A DNA stretch of 64,000 bases from assembly GCA_043228905.1 (NCBI GenBank), contig JBHGNT010000018.1, positions 2,108,001 to 2,172,000 on the forward strand, in the 5' to 3' direction. Origin of the DNA: Azolla caroliniana. Lineage: Eukaryota; Polypodiophyta. Numbering within the stretch: the stretch's first letter is position 1; the number at the start of each line of letters is the position of its first letter. Below are positions 11,372 through 22,021 of this stretch, in pieces. The notes under the pieces are model-generated. The model did not search any database, was not told where the DNA came from, and saw only the letters and a list, made by a program, of their open reading frames with translations. Both the position numbers and the translations under genes were made by a program.

Positions 11372-11808
11372 TGTTACCGGCCGGCAAAGGAGTCCAGAGT
11401 GGGAAACGGAGAGTTATTTAAGTAGTAGGAATGTGGTTGTAATTAAGCTATGAGTGTGGACGGACAGACCGGAAACGGTATGCCGTTCCGGATCCGGACC
11501 GATCCCGAACAGGTGCGGATGGAACCGTTTTGTAATACAGACCGGAAACCTATTTAAAGGCCCAGATACAATGTAATCAAGGGCGGTTAATTAATGAAAG
11601 CTTAAGCGTTGTTATCTCTCTATGTTAATTGCCGTTCTATCTTAATTGTTATATCTTATACGTGTGTTGTGAAAGACGATCATAATAAGTAACTTAATCA
11701 AGTAGGATTAAGCGTTGAGGCAGATCCGGTTGCCGTAACACCCTTTGGGGAAGTGTCTTCCGTAGACACCCTGTGTTAGGCCATTGTCCGGCCCTAAGAG
11801 TTAACACA
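11372..11808 (+). repeat. Z LTR, plus orientation (437 bp)
   Basis: It starts TGTTACCGG and ends GTTAACACA. A TATA-like TATTTAAAG lies near 11551 and a poly(A)-like AATGAAAG near 11594, which fixes the orientation as plus. A degenerate PBS (TGTCGACCACGA, near 11814) follows. Confidence 0.85.
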
Positions 11809-12090
11809 GTTTTTGTCGACCACGATTCCTGTTTTTGCAGCGAACGACGGCACGGATGGATGTCTAGATCAACACACGACCTGGTTACAGATCGAACTTG
11901 ACGCTTTGCCGAAAGGCAAAGGAGACGCGAGGCTTTCCAGCAAGCGACGCAGGAAATTAGAGCGGATCGCTCATTTTTCAACATAATCTGGAGAGTAGCA
12001 GAGAACTCCCTCTGGTTACAGCAAACATCGCACCCGGACGACAGCAGCAGCCTAAGCAGCCTCCGGGAAACCGAATCCCTTCTCCACGCG

Positions 12091-15000
12091 TTGGCAAACG
12101 GAGAAGGCGAAGCAAAAGCCTTTTCAGCATATGAATCAGACTCCGAAGGGGAATACAGCGTGCACACGAACTACCGTAGCAGCAACGAAACCCCGGGCGG
12201 ACCGGAGGACGAAGGATCGGATACCTTACCGACACCGGAACCGGAAGTGCTAACGCTGGAACCCCCGAAACCAGCAGAGGAAGAGCGACCTCCGACACCG
12301 GAAGTCGAAGAGGAGAGGCCTTCGTCACCAAAGGAAGAGGAAAAACAACCGACGCCGGAAACAAATCGGGAAAGACCACCAACGCCGGAGAAAATTCCGG
12401 AACGAGCACCAACACTAACAGCCCGCGCACCGATACCGGACGACGACATGCCGTTCCAGTACTCCAAGTATAGAGATGATCCGGACGCGGAAGCTCATGT
12501 GCACGCCTTTGAACAGACATGGGAAGCCAACCATGTGTCCCAGCGATTGACCCCGGAGGAAGAAGAACGCTCTAAGATAGCGGAATTTGGCGTCACATTG
12601 GAGGGACCGGCAGCAAGATGGCGCCGGACGCAGGACCCGTCTACCATCAACACCTTTGCAGATTTAAAAGCTAAATTCTTGCATTTTTTTCAAAAGGAGG
12701 TGGACCAGACCATAATGGTAGGCTTATTTTATACCATCCGGCAAGAGGCAAGGGAGAGCATTCCCCAATTTGTCATCCGGTTTCAACGGATGCATAGTCA
12801 GCTTGCCCGCGCACCCCCGGAGGAATTACGGACTATATTCCTAAACGCGCTCCGGGAACCTCTACGCACGGTTTGCACGGTAATTGACTTCCGCACAAGT
12901 ACCATCGACTAGGTCATTGACCGGGTGAGAGAGATGGAAAAGACAAACTCCTGGCTCACATTGGGAGCACTTCAATGGGCATTACCGTCCGATGAAGACC
13001 TCCGGTTTCGGCAAGCAATACAGTGCACAACCTACTTGAATTCCGGACACTCAGCACTAGAATGCACTATGAGGACGCAATGTGTAATCTGTCAATCCAA
13101 GAGCCATACGACGGATAGGTGCGAGTATAATCTGTTGAACCGGCAAGCACCGCCCGTCCGACAAATTGAGCCACGCAACAGCCGGGATGAAGAAGACGAA
13201 CGCTGGCGGCGAATGGACCGCGACCGACCGGCACAGGATGTCCGGCATGGCGATCGACGGGAAAATGATGTCCGGTACGGTGATCGGCGGGATAACTATG
13301 ACCGGCATGATCGGTACCAGGGTTACAATAAACGATACGAACATTACGATCGGGAGCACTCCCCCGGGTATCGTCAGCAACGGGAGGAATACGGCAGATA
13401 TAACGGGCCACCCCGTCAAGAGTACCGTAATAAGAAGAGCTATAACAAAAAACGGCAATTTAAAAAAGGCGGCTACCCCCGGGATTCGGAACAAGGAGCT
13501 CCAAGCAACCAACCGGTACAAAACCCCGCGCGTACCGCAGGACCTGCCCCGGGTACAACAGACAATGCCAAATCTAGCAATACCCAGAAAGCCTACTGCT
13601 ACTACTACCGACAGGAAGGCCATTATAGTAACCAATGCCCGGTGAAGAGCTATGAAAAACGACCGGCGGTAAATATGGTAGTCCCTGAGGTGGCAGATCT
13701 GCAGCAGGTGACCACAAGGTCGAAGGGCATGACCAAGGAATGGGAGACGCAGGAGACCATCCGGAAACAAGCAACGGAATGGGTAAAGAAAGCAAACGAA
13801 CAGAATGTCACAGACTTACAGCGGCAAAAGGAGAACACCGTAGGGCTTGCCGGTTGTAGTCACTCCAAGAACGAGACATGGCAGGCGTTGCAAGAGTGCC
13901 AGATTACGTTGCCACTAGGAAGACTCCTACAACTCGTGCCAAGATTCACAGAAGGACTGAAGACGGCCATGACGGCAGGAGAACCATCACCGGCACCGGT
14001 ACTCTTCTCGAATCCAGAGGAGGGACCAACAGTGGTGGACACCAGCAGTCCGGTAATCACTGCCATTGTAAAAGGGAAAGAACTCCCCGGCACAGTTATA
14101 GACGGAGGCTCTGGGGTGAATGTAATAAGCCTCCGGACGTGTGATGCCCTAGGAATCCACGATTGGGAGCCATGTCCGTTCTGGTTGCGGATGACCGATA
14201 GAAGCTCAGTGTGGCCGACAGGATTAATACGGAAATTAGAAGTCACTGTCGGCGGTCATACATTTTACATCTCGGTCGTAGTGCTACAATTACAGGCACA
14301 AGGCGCATACCCGCTATTGTTGGGGCGGCCATGGTTGAAAACGGCACATATCAAACAGAATTGGCTGAAAAATATAATTACCTTCCGGCGAGGAAAAGCC
14401 AAGGTACGGGTACCAACACAGCCAAGGAGGAGCACTGGCAAGGAGTGTACACCGTTGTATGCGGAATGCGTCAACATGCTAGAAGGGTTAGCGGACGAAG
14501 AAGAAGCTCAGTACCTGCAGGAAAACCCGAAGATCATACCCCTCTTCGAAATTGCCATTGCCGAAGCAGTAGCACCATACTTACCGCAACCGGAAGAGGC
14601 TGAAGCAGAACCGGATAAAGACGCAATCCGGGAGTTACGGCAAGCGCAGGAAGCGTTGGAACGGGAAATGGCCGTTTCACAGCGCATGAAAGCGTCGCAA
14701 CTGGAAGAGGTGAACCTAGGCACCACGGACGAAGCAAAACCGGTGCACATCGCCAAGGAGATGAAGTCCGAAGACAAAACGGCGATGATCACACTTCTCA
14801 CGGAATTCCGCGATGTGTTTGCCTGGTCATACGAAGATATGCGAGGACTTGACCCTCAATTATACCAGCATCAGGTGCACTTGAGCAAGGACGCAAAACC
14901 AGTGGCACAAAGACGGTACCGGATGAATCCCAATTATGCCGCCAAAGTCAAGGAGGAAATCGACAAACTGCTAAGAGTTGGCTTTATCCGTCCGGTAAAG

Positions 15001-17510
15001 AAAGCGACATGGCTGAGCCCGATCATAGTCGTACCGAAGAAGAACGGAAAAATTCGAGTTTGCGTGGACTACCGGAAACTCAATGCGGCTACGGTAACGG
15101 ATGCGTTTCCACTTCCGTTCACAGATGGAGTGTTGGATGCCGTCGCCGGCCATGAGGTCTATAGCTTCCTAGACGGATTCAGCGGGTATAATCAGATCCG
15201 GATGCACCCCGACGACCAAGAGAAAACAGCATTCGTCACCGAATGGGGGGTCTTTGTGGCTGTGGTGATGATGTTCGGACTCAAAACGGCACCGGCAACA
15301 TTTCAACGAATCATCATGGAAATCTTTGGTGAATATATACCGGCTTTTATGCAGGTTTTCCTTGACAATTTCGCCGTCTATAGCCGGGAGGAGGACCATT
15401 TTCAGCACCTCCGTCTTTGTCTAGAAAAGTGTAGAGCGTACCAGCTAAGCTTGAATCCATCAAAGTGTGTATTTGGCATGTCCAGTGGAACTTTATTAGG
15501 ACATATTGTGAGCCAGGAAGGTATTGCAGTCGACCCGGACAAAGTGAAAGCCATATTAGAAGCACCGGCGCTAGCAATGGCAAAGGCATTAAGCCGGTTC
15601 TTAGTCCAGATCCGGTGGCACAGCCGGATGCTCCGATACTTAGCCGACCTGGCTACACCGTTGCATGCCGCCGTACATCGGACACCATTCCAGTGGACCG
15701 ACACCGAGGATAGAGCGTATAGGGCCCTTAAGGTACTATTGTCGCAGGCACCGGTAGTACAACCTCCGGATTGGAGTAAAGAATTTCACGTGTTCGTAGA
15801 CGCCTCCGACATCGCAATCGGAAGCGTACTTATGCAGCTTACGGAGCCAAAATGGTACCGGCCAGTGTACTATGCCAGCCGAAAGCTATCCCAAGCAGAA
15901 CGAAACTACTCTACCACGGAACGGGAAGCTCTAGGGATGATCTACAGTGTGACAAAGTTTCGGCATTATTTATTGGGAAGTTTTCCTTCCATGTAGATCA
16001 TTCGGCACTCCTTTACCTGGTGTCCAAAGCGTCACTCACCGGCAAATTGGCCCGGTGGACCTTACTGTTACAGGAGTTTGAGTTTGAAATATTCCACCGA
16101 CCCGGTATACAGCATGTTGTGGCGGATTACTTAAGCTGATTAGAGTCCGGAGAGACGGGTGACGGAGTAGCGGATGAGTTTCCGGATGCAGAGCTGTTTC
16201 GAGTCACTACGGAGACAGTAGCAGATGAGACAGTGGCACAGGAAGACAAATGGCTCACAAATATGCACCAGTTTCTGAGCACAGGACTGCCTCTGGAAGA
16301 GATGAACCGGGACGAACGGAAACGCCTGGCGGTGCAAAGCTGACATTTCTGCTTACTGCAAGACACACTATACCACAAGGGCGCGGGCGGCATATGGAGA
16401 CGGGCGGTGCGCAACGATGAAAAGGAACTGATACTGAGGGAAGCCCACTGCGGAGTTGCCAGAGGTCACTATGCCAGAGATGCGACGGCTAGAAAAATAT
16501 GGCAAAGTGGCCTATGGTGGCCAATGACATTAAGAGATGCGGTACGATACGCAAAAGAATGTGACCTATGCCAGAGAATGGGCCAGCCAACGGAGCAAGC
16601 TCGTATGCCACACCAGCCGGTACTACCACTCGAGCCATTCCAGAAGTGGGGGCTGGACTTTGTAGGACCCTTCAAGCCACCGGCAATGAGAACGGGTAAT
16701 CGGTACGTCATCGTTGCTACGGATTATTGCACGAAATGGGTGGAGGCCAAAGCATTAAGGGATAACACCGCTGCGTCAATGGTGAAGTTTCTATATGAGT
16801 ACATCTGGTGCCGTTACGAATGCCCAATTGAATTAATAAGCGACCAAGGGGGGCACTTTCTCGGCCAAGTAGTGGAAAGCCTGACGACATTCTATGCCGT
16901 TGTACACAAACGGAGCACACCTTACTATCCACAGGCGAACGGTTTAGCGGAATCAACGAACAAGACGCTCCAGAATATCCTTCGGAAGATCTTCAACGAA
17001 AACCAGACGGATTGGGACACAAAGCTACATAGCGCACTTTGGGCATACCGGACGGCATACAAAACGAGCATCCGAACAACACCGTTCCGGTTAGCGTTCA
17101 GACTAGAGGCGGTCATGCCGGTAGAATTCCAAGTACCCAGCTTACGGATCCAGCTACGGGAACGGTTGAACGAGAAGGAGTCGGAGGCAATAAGGTTGAC
17201 AGCGTTGTGTGAGCTCGAGGAACAATGACTGGCCAGCATCCTACATTTAGAATTGGAGCAACGGCGACGGAAAGCATTTGTCGACCGGCACAGGAAAGGT
17301 AACGAAAAAATGTTCGCAATCGGCAAACCGGTGTTAGTATTCCACACCCGGATGGGCAAGATGCTGGGTAAACTACGGTTTAGATGGACCGGACCGTATT
17401 GGCTAACACGGGAGTATAATGGGTCCTACCAGTTAGGGACACTTGCCGGCGAAGTGCTAGGCAAATGGGTCAACGGCGAAGTTCTCACACATTGTCAATT
17501 TGATTTCGCG
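12091..17510 (+). pseudogene. Gypsy G gag-pol polyprotein, near-complete but broken
   Basis: One frame runs from upstream of 12091 to 15996, then shifts by one frame to about 17510. No ATG clearly marks the start. Gag carries a proline/glutamate-rich N-terminus, a retrotransposon gag domain (about 12450-12900) and zinc knuckles (CVICQSKSHTTDRC near 13081; CYYYRQEGHYSNQC near 13597, with one Cys changed to Tyr). Protease: VIDGGSGVNVIS near 14098. RT: VPKKNGKIRVCVDYRKLN near 15031 and a palm motif FLDN instead of FLDD near 15358. RNase H: VFVDASD, TTEREAL and HVDHSAL. Integrase: HCGV..H with CDLCQ, then DFVGPF, SDQGGHF and NGLAEST, then a GPY module near 17394. Breaks: TAG at 12910-12912, a frameshift near 15975, and TGA at 16137, about 16341 and 17226. 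The changed catalytic Asp alone would abolish RT. Confidence 0.9.
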
Positions 17511-17839
17511 TTGATGAGGGTTGCATCATTCTTCGCCGCGTATCATTCTTCGACTCCGTCTCCAAAGGGGGTATCCCATCGTGGTCACCAAAAGGTGTTG
17601 TACGTTTTAGGGTTAGGGTTTGATAATGATAAAGATAGGAATAGGGTTAGCAATGATGGTAGATTGATAATGAATGTGTGATGATGAGAGAGGACGTGAA
17701 GAACAAGACAACCATTGAGGGGTGGGGGGTGGTGCCTAGAATGGCTCCACCCCCCTCCCAAGGGGATTCAACGTTAAGGGGGAGAGAGAGAGAGAGAGAT
17801 GACAAGAGAGAGAGAGAGAGATTAAGAGAGAAAAAAAAT
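17511..17839 (-). repeat. W-type leader, tRNA-Arg-type PBS and partial W LTR, minus orientation
   Basis: The bases at 17574-17590 are TCCCATCGTGGTCACCA. From memory this is one base from the 3' end of plant tRNA-Arg, so on the minus strand it is a PBS. The leader to its left resembles the leader of LTR Y (21528-21560). To its right, from 17596 (TGTTGTACGTTTTAGGG), the sequence is a second copy of the W LTR, including the 'ggggtggggggtggtgcc' block seen again near 19330. It is cut at 17840 where the inverted repeat begins. Confidence 0.65.
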
Positions 17840-18294
17840 CCGCCTGTGCCTTGTAATGCGTCAATTGCCTTTGATATGTGCTTTGTAATTTCTGCAATAT
17901 TGTTGACGCTCTCTCTTTGTCTTCCTGTTGCTGCCTCTGGAGCTCCATCCGGAACTTCTCCGCCTCGTCCAAGCGTCTTGTATTTTCCGCCCGTCGTCAG
18001 ATCAACGCACGGCTCAAGCAAAAGACGGATGATTTTGAGCACCTGCACCGGAACTACAAACGGCTGGAAACGGAGCATAAAGAACGGATGGCCGAGCTCC
18101 AGTAGGCAGTTGATCGGGCTGAGACGGCGATCGTCGACGAACGGGCGGAAATACAAGACGCTTGGACGAGGCGGAGAAGGTCCGGATGGAGCTCCAGAGG
18201 CAGCAGCAAGAAGACAAAGAGAGAGCGTCAACAGTATTGCAGAAATTACAAAGCACATATCAAAGGCAATTGACGCATTACAAGGCGCAGGCGG
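17840..18294. repeat. 159-bp inverted repeat around a 137-bp spacer
   Basis: The segment 17840-17998 is the reverse complement of 18136-18294 with few differences; both arms carry the coiled-coil coding sequence. The left arm is thus an inverted duplicate of part of the ORF that follows. The RNA could fold into a long hairpin. Confidence 0.9.
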
Positions 18295-18896
18295 AGGACA
18301 ACGTCAAAATCATCAAACAACTGAAGGAGGAACGGCAAGCGGCGAAAACCAAATCGCAATTGGGAACGAGCCGGATTCAGTCCATCCTCCGGGCATGGCT
18401 GAATCAGACAAAACACTTGATTGATGAAAGCTCCGTAAAATGGTGGACAAAGTGGGCACAAAATGCGGCAGAACTCCAGTTGCTACGGGCGGATGTGGCA
18501 AACCGGCGGAAGGAAGGAGATGATTGTTATACGTTGACTTCCGAGGACTTCACCGCCATACGGGACGAGCTGGCCGATGACTTCCAAGTCCTGGCAGATG
18601 AACAGCTGGCGCAGGTCAGGCAGCTCGTAGCTCAGCTAGACGATGATAGGCTGGACGCTCAAATCCAGTTTGAAAGCTACGAGCGGTCCCGGGTGCGGGA
18701 AGAAAAAGCACGGGAAGCGGCAACGGTTAACCTTAGTGATGAGGAACCGTCGCCGGCTGAGGGCCAGCCGGGAACCAGTCAACCGGAGACCACTACGACG
18801 CAGGGAGCAACGACGGAGACGTCGGTGTCAGAGCAACAAACGGAGGAGCAGCCGCAACAACCACCAACGAACCCGCCGCAACAGACATCAACATAG
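17999..18896 (+). pseudogene. Coiled-coil protein ORF of unknown function in the Z/G composite
   Basis: I do not recognise the family. The readable protein starts inside the hairpin loop (KQKTDDFEHLHRNYKRLE), meets a TAG at 18103-18105 and a one-base shift near 18160, then runs 244 residues to a stop at 18894-18896. The first two-thirds is rich in E, K, Q and R with leucine-type heptads (ELQRQQQEDKERASTVLQKL; IKQLKEERQAAK), suggesting a coiled coil. The C-terminal ~60 residues are a T/Q/P/E-rich tail. There is no zinc knuckle, protease or polymerase motif. It lies downstream of G pol on the same strand, where some plant gypsy lineages carry extra ORFs. It could be an accessory or Gag-like structural protein. 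Confidence 0.55.
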
Positions 18897-18968
18897 CAAC
18901 AACAACAACAACAACCACTTCCAGATGAACCATTGGAGCCTCTCGAACAAAGCATTCTGGACAGATTT

Positions 18969-18980
18969 TGGCGACCACGA
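18969..18980 (+). other. PBS-like sequence facing the inverted LTR the wrong way
   Basis: TGGCGACCACGA matches the first 12 bases of the tRNA-Arg-type PBS in plus orientation. It sits three bases from the U5 end of an LTR in minus orientation. In an ordinary element the two would point the same way. Confidence 0.55.
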
Positions 18981-18983
18981 AAC

Positions 18984-19280
18984 TGTGTTAACAATTAAGA
19001 TATAACAATTAAGACAGAACGGCAATTACACAGAGAGATAACAACGCTAAGCTTTTATTAATTAACCGCTATTCATTACATTGTATCCGGGCCTTTAAAT
19101 AGGTTTCCGGTCTGTATTACAAAACGGTGCCATCCGCACCTGTTCGGGATCGGTCCGGATCCGGAACGACATACCGATTCCGGTCTGTCCGTCCACACTC
19201 ATAGCTTAATTACAACCACATTCCTACTACTTAAATAACTCTCCGTTTCCCACTCTGGACTCCTTTGCCGGCCGGTAACA
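18984..19280 (-). repeat. Z LTR, minus orientation (297 bp)
   Basis: The reverse complement starts TGTTACCGGCCGGC and aligns closely with 11372-11808 through its TATA region. It lacks roughly 140 bases of the U5 part and ends with GTTAACACA. The close similarity to the plus copy suggests a common recent source. Confidence 0.85.
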
Positions 19281-19285
19281 GTGAA

Positions 19286-19387
19286 CGACATGATGGTGAG
19301 AGAGATCATGAAGATGTTCACAAGCGTTGAGGGGTGGGGGGTGGTGCCTAGAATGGCTCCACCCCCCTCCCAAGGGGGTTCAATGTA

Positions 19388-19438
<51 letters not shown>

Positions 19439-19710
19439 TGACAAGAGAGAGAGATTGAGAGAGAAATGATCCTTGTTTCATTCATTCCCCATAAGGGGTT
19501 AAATAGGTACAAAAGGGTAGATACACAAGGGTGCAAGCCCCTTGGTCATTCACACCTAGTCACTCACTGACACCTCTTTGTATCCACCACACTCAAACTT
19601 ACATTCACACTCATAATCGTATAACATTACACATACATATCAACGCATCACATCTTTCACCCTCACTTATCACACTTATCAATCACCCGTACATCTCGTA
19701 CGATAACACA
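19286..19710 (-). repeat. W LTR, main part (right of nested insertion)
   Basis: This continues W from 11371. It contains the 'ggggtggggggtggtgcc' block (about 19330), a ~49-bp (GA)n microsatellite (about 19389-19437) and, on the minus strand, a TATA-like TATTTAACC near 19500. The outer boundary near 19710 is an estimate; no clear polypurine tract was seen beside it. Confidence 0.5.
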
Positions 19711-21578
19711 ATATGGCACGCCCGTGGGAGAGTGCCTTGCACATCGATCCCACATGCCTTGATTATAATCTTTCTTCGACCGGAACTTACATCGGTCGTC
19801 TCAACGATCGACTCCCTCGATCGGAGCGCTTGACTCGAACATCTCCTTCGGTCAGTGACTTCATCGACATGAACATTCCCATTCTGTCGTTTCACGAACT
19901 ATATCATGGGTCCAAAATCGCGTCGTTTGTATGTGTGTTCCTCCTTGAGTTGTTGTGAGTTGGGTGTTGATTGATTCCATTTCTTTTAGCTTCATGTGTT
20001 TTCGAAATTCCGTAGGTGCCCTTCGATTTTTAAATTTTAATTATGTACCCTTATGTTTATGAAATTTGCTCGTTATGTCCTTAGATTATTAAAATTTTCA
20101 GAATGCCATCATGTTTTTCGAAATTCTTCGGATGCCCTCAGGTTTTCAAAACTCCTCGAATGCCCTTATCATTCTCTTTTTCCCTCTTTTCTCTTTTCTT
20201 TTTTCTTCTTTTTCTCTTGCTTTTGTCGTTTCCCTCCTTTCTATTTGTCTGTCTCCTCCAATTCCTTCCTTCTTCTTATTCTTGTTTTCTTCTTCTTCAA
20301 CGTCTCTTTCCCTTCTTTTGTTTTGGTGGTAGCTTTGGGTCATCTTCCTATCTTTCTTTTCCTTTTCTTTGTTCTTCCACTGCTAATGGTGTTTTTCCTT
20401 CCTCTTCCTTCTCTGCCTATCCATGTTTCTTTTGTCTTTCTCTTCTTGATCTATTTCTTCTTGTTTCTTATTCTCTGTTTCTCACTGTCTTTTGCTTGCT
20501 TCCTCTTTATCCTTTCCTTGTACGGCGTCGTTTACCGTTCTTCGTCATTCATCACTTCGTTGTCCATCTAGGTCGACGTCTCTATCTCCATCACTGGCTG
20601 CTAATCCGTTGACGTTGGTGTCGCCTCCTCTCGGCCATTTGGCCCTGTCCGGTCGGTCTCTTTCCAGTGTTCGACCCTCGGTTTGGCCACCACTTTCCGG
20701 CCTCTCTAGCCTTTTCCGTCTATGTCTTGGCCATTGTCCCGTTGGCCTCTGTCACTGTCTCTGTCGGTTTCCATCCGTTTGAGTCCGCCTATGTTCGGCC
20801 CGTTTGACCCATCCTACTGTGTCTTGTGTCTTTTTGGTCTCCTTTGTCTAGTGCATCCGACCGTGTCTTTCTAGCGTTGTTGGTTGATGTCTGGTCTCCG
20901 TCTGCATCTCCATATCCGTCTTCTTCAACCCTTCAATGTTAACCGACTCGGGTTCCAGTTCCAATTCCGACTCTCTCCGCATTTCTTCTTCTCGAACCAT
21001 ATCTTGTGCATTCTCAGCACATCCTGCCGGCATCCACTCTGTTACAGGCATGACCATATAATATCCCGTGGTGAGAATTTACCGTAGCATTCTCACCACG
21101 GGAAGTAATCCTCCCCTTCTTTACACTCTTGTTTAACCCTCACACTTATCCACGTGTATAGAATGCTACGGTAAATTCTCACCACGGGATATTATATGGT
21201 CATGCCCGTAACACACTCCACACACTACTTCTTCCTCCGCAGTCTCCTGGTGGGCTTCTCTTTCCAGTCGTGTTGACACCGGTTCCCTCTGTGTCGTTGT
21301 TTGTCCAGTCATGCATTTTGCACCATGCTTTTGAAAACACACACATTGTCATTAACCGCACACTTGAACATACGTTTGTTGCGTATCCTTTTGTGATGTC
21401 CTCTCGCACAACATCACCGTGTTGCATTCCTCGACCTCGATGGCTTCCAATCAATATCACCATTTCCTACACATCGTTCATTTGATTTCTCGCACATTTC
21501 GTCATTGCCATGTCTTTGCCGCGTAGTAGTCTTCGACTTCGTCTCGAAAGGGGTGTCTCCTTAGTGATCGCCAAAAAC
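19711..21578 (-). other. Largely non-coding internal region of the Y/W insertion
   Basis: I see no retrotransposon protein domain on either strand. The part 20160-20500 is an almost pure pyrimidine tract on the plus strand (purine on the minus). Just left of it are degenerate repeats of the form 'ggtgccctc..tttcaaaa' (about 20015-20170). Near 21557-21573 the minus strand holds a PBS-like TGGCGATCACTAAGGAG next to LTR Y. It looks like the internal region of a non-autonomous element. Confidence 0.5.
21040..21213. mobile_element. 174-bp foldback/MITE-like element, TG...CA ends, CACTC target duplication
   Basis: The two ends are inverted repeats of about 53 bp with one mismatch (TGTTACAGGCATGACC... 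and ...GGTCATGCCCGTAACA). CACTC flanks both sides (21035-21039 and 21214-21218). The left arm has its own hairpin formed by 'cccgtggtgagaat' and its complement. The middle is ~65 bp and non-coding. TG...CA ends and a 5-bp duplication resemble LTR-element insertions more than most DNA-transposon MITEs. Confidence 0.85.
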
Positions 21579-22021
21579 TGTGTTGTTAATCCTGGCTGGA
21601 CAAGCCACTAACACAGGGTGTCCCTTTGGAACACTTCACCAAAGGGGTGGTACGGTAAGGAATGTGCAAACCGTAATACAAAACCTATCCTTCCCGGTTA
21701 CTATCCAGAAAGATTAACTTGATACACGCGTATGATAATCACATTAAGCACAAAACGGCATTAACAAGATAAACAATACGTAAATCCACAACACTTCTCT
21801 ATTAATTATCCGTTGTTAATTACATCGTTTCCGGATCCTTTTATAGGTATCCGGCTGTGTTACAAACCGGTGCCAACCGGCAACCGGCTACGAACCGGTC
21901 CAGATCCAGATCGGCATATCGATTCCGGGTCCGTCCGTCCGATCTTATAATTATCATAATTTATCTAATTACAACTCCCAAAACCGGCTCCCCGTTCATA
22001 CTCTAGCCTAACCGGCCAACA
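21579..22021 (-). repeat. Y LTR, minus orientation (443 bp)
   Basis: The reverse complement starts TGTTGGCCGG and ends CAACACA, followed by a PBS-like TGGCGATCACTA. A TATA box (TATAAAAGG) lies near 21840. The layout parallels the Z LTR (similar length, similar 'gggtgtc' and 'aacacag' parts), so Y and Z are distant relatives. Confidence 0.8.

Larger units (their letters stand above)
11372..19280. mobile_element. Z/G composite with inverted terminal LTRs and GTGAA target duplication
   Basis: Left end: an LTR in plus orientation starting TGTTACCGGCC (11372). Right end: the same LTR in minus orientation, its TGTTACCGGCC start lying at 19280. The flanking bases 11367-11371 and 19281-19285 are both GTGAA. 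The W LTR around it reads continuously when this block is removed, as judged against the second W copy at 17596. Inside: gypsy gag-pol (+), a piece of W leader, PBS and LTR (-), a 159-bp inverted repeat, and a coiled-coil ORF (+). Both outer ends are U3 ends, unlike a normal U3...U5 element. Confidence 0.8.
11288..22021 (-). mobile_element. Composite insertion Y/W in copia #3, with unlike LTR ends
   Basis: This 10.7-kb block interrupts the copia #3 GAG-preintegrase/integrase reading frame. The 5 bases before it are TGAAC (11283-11287) and those after it TAAAC (22022-22026), a target duplication with one mismatch. Read on the minus strand, the right end is an LTR starting TGTTGGCCGG (Y, 21579-22021). 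The left end is a different LTR-like sequence (W) ending ...CATTAACA. Between them lie a largely non-coding internal region, a foldback element and the nested Z/G composite (11372-19280). The outer ends are well supported; how two unlike LTR ends came to share one target site is not explained. Confidence 0.65.

Noticed and set aside
17596-17839. 3' LTR of gypsy G
   Set aside because: It follows G pol but is unlike the G 5' LTR (11372-11808) and is preceded by a PBS in minus orientation, so it is a W LTR fragment on the other strand.
20053-20612. Overlapping Phe/Leu/Ser-rich frames of 170 residues
   Set aside because: They come from the pyrimidine tract (TTC/CTT/TCT codons) and do not indicate a membrane protein.
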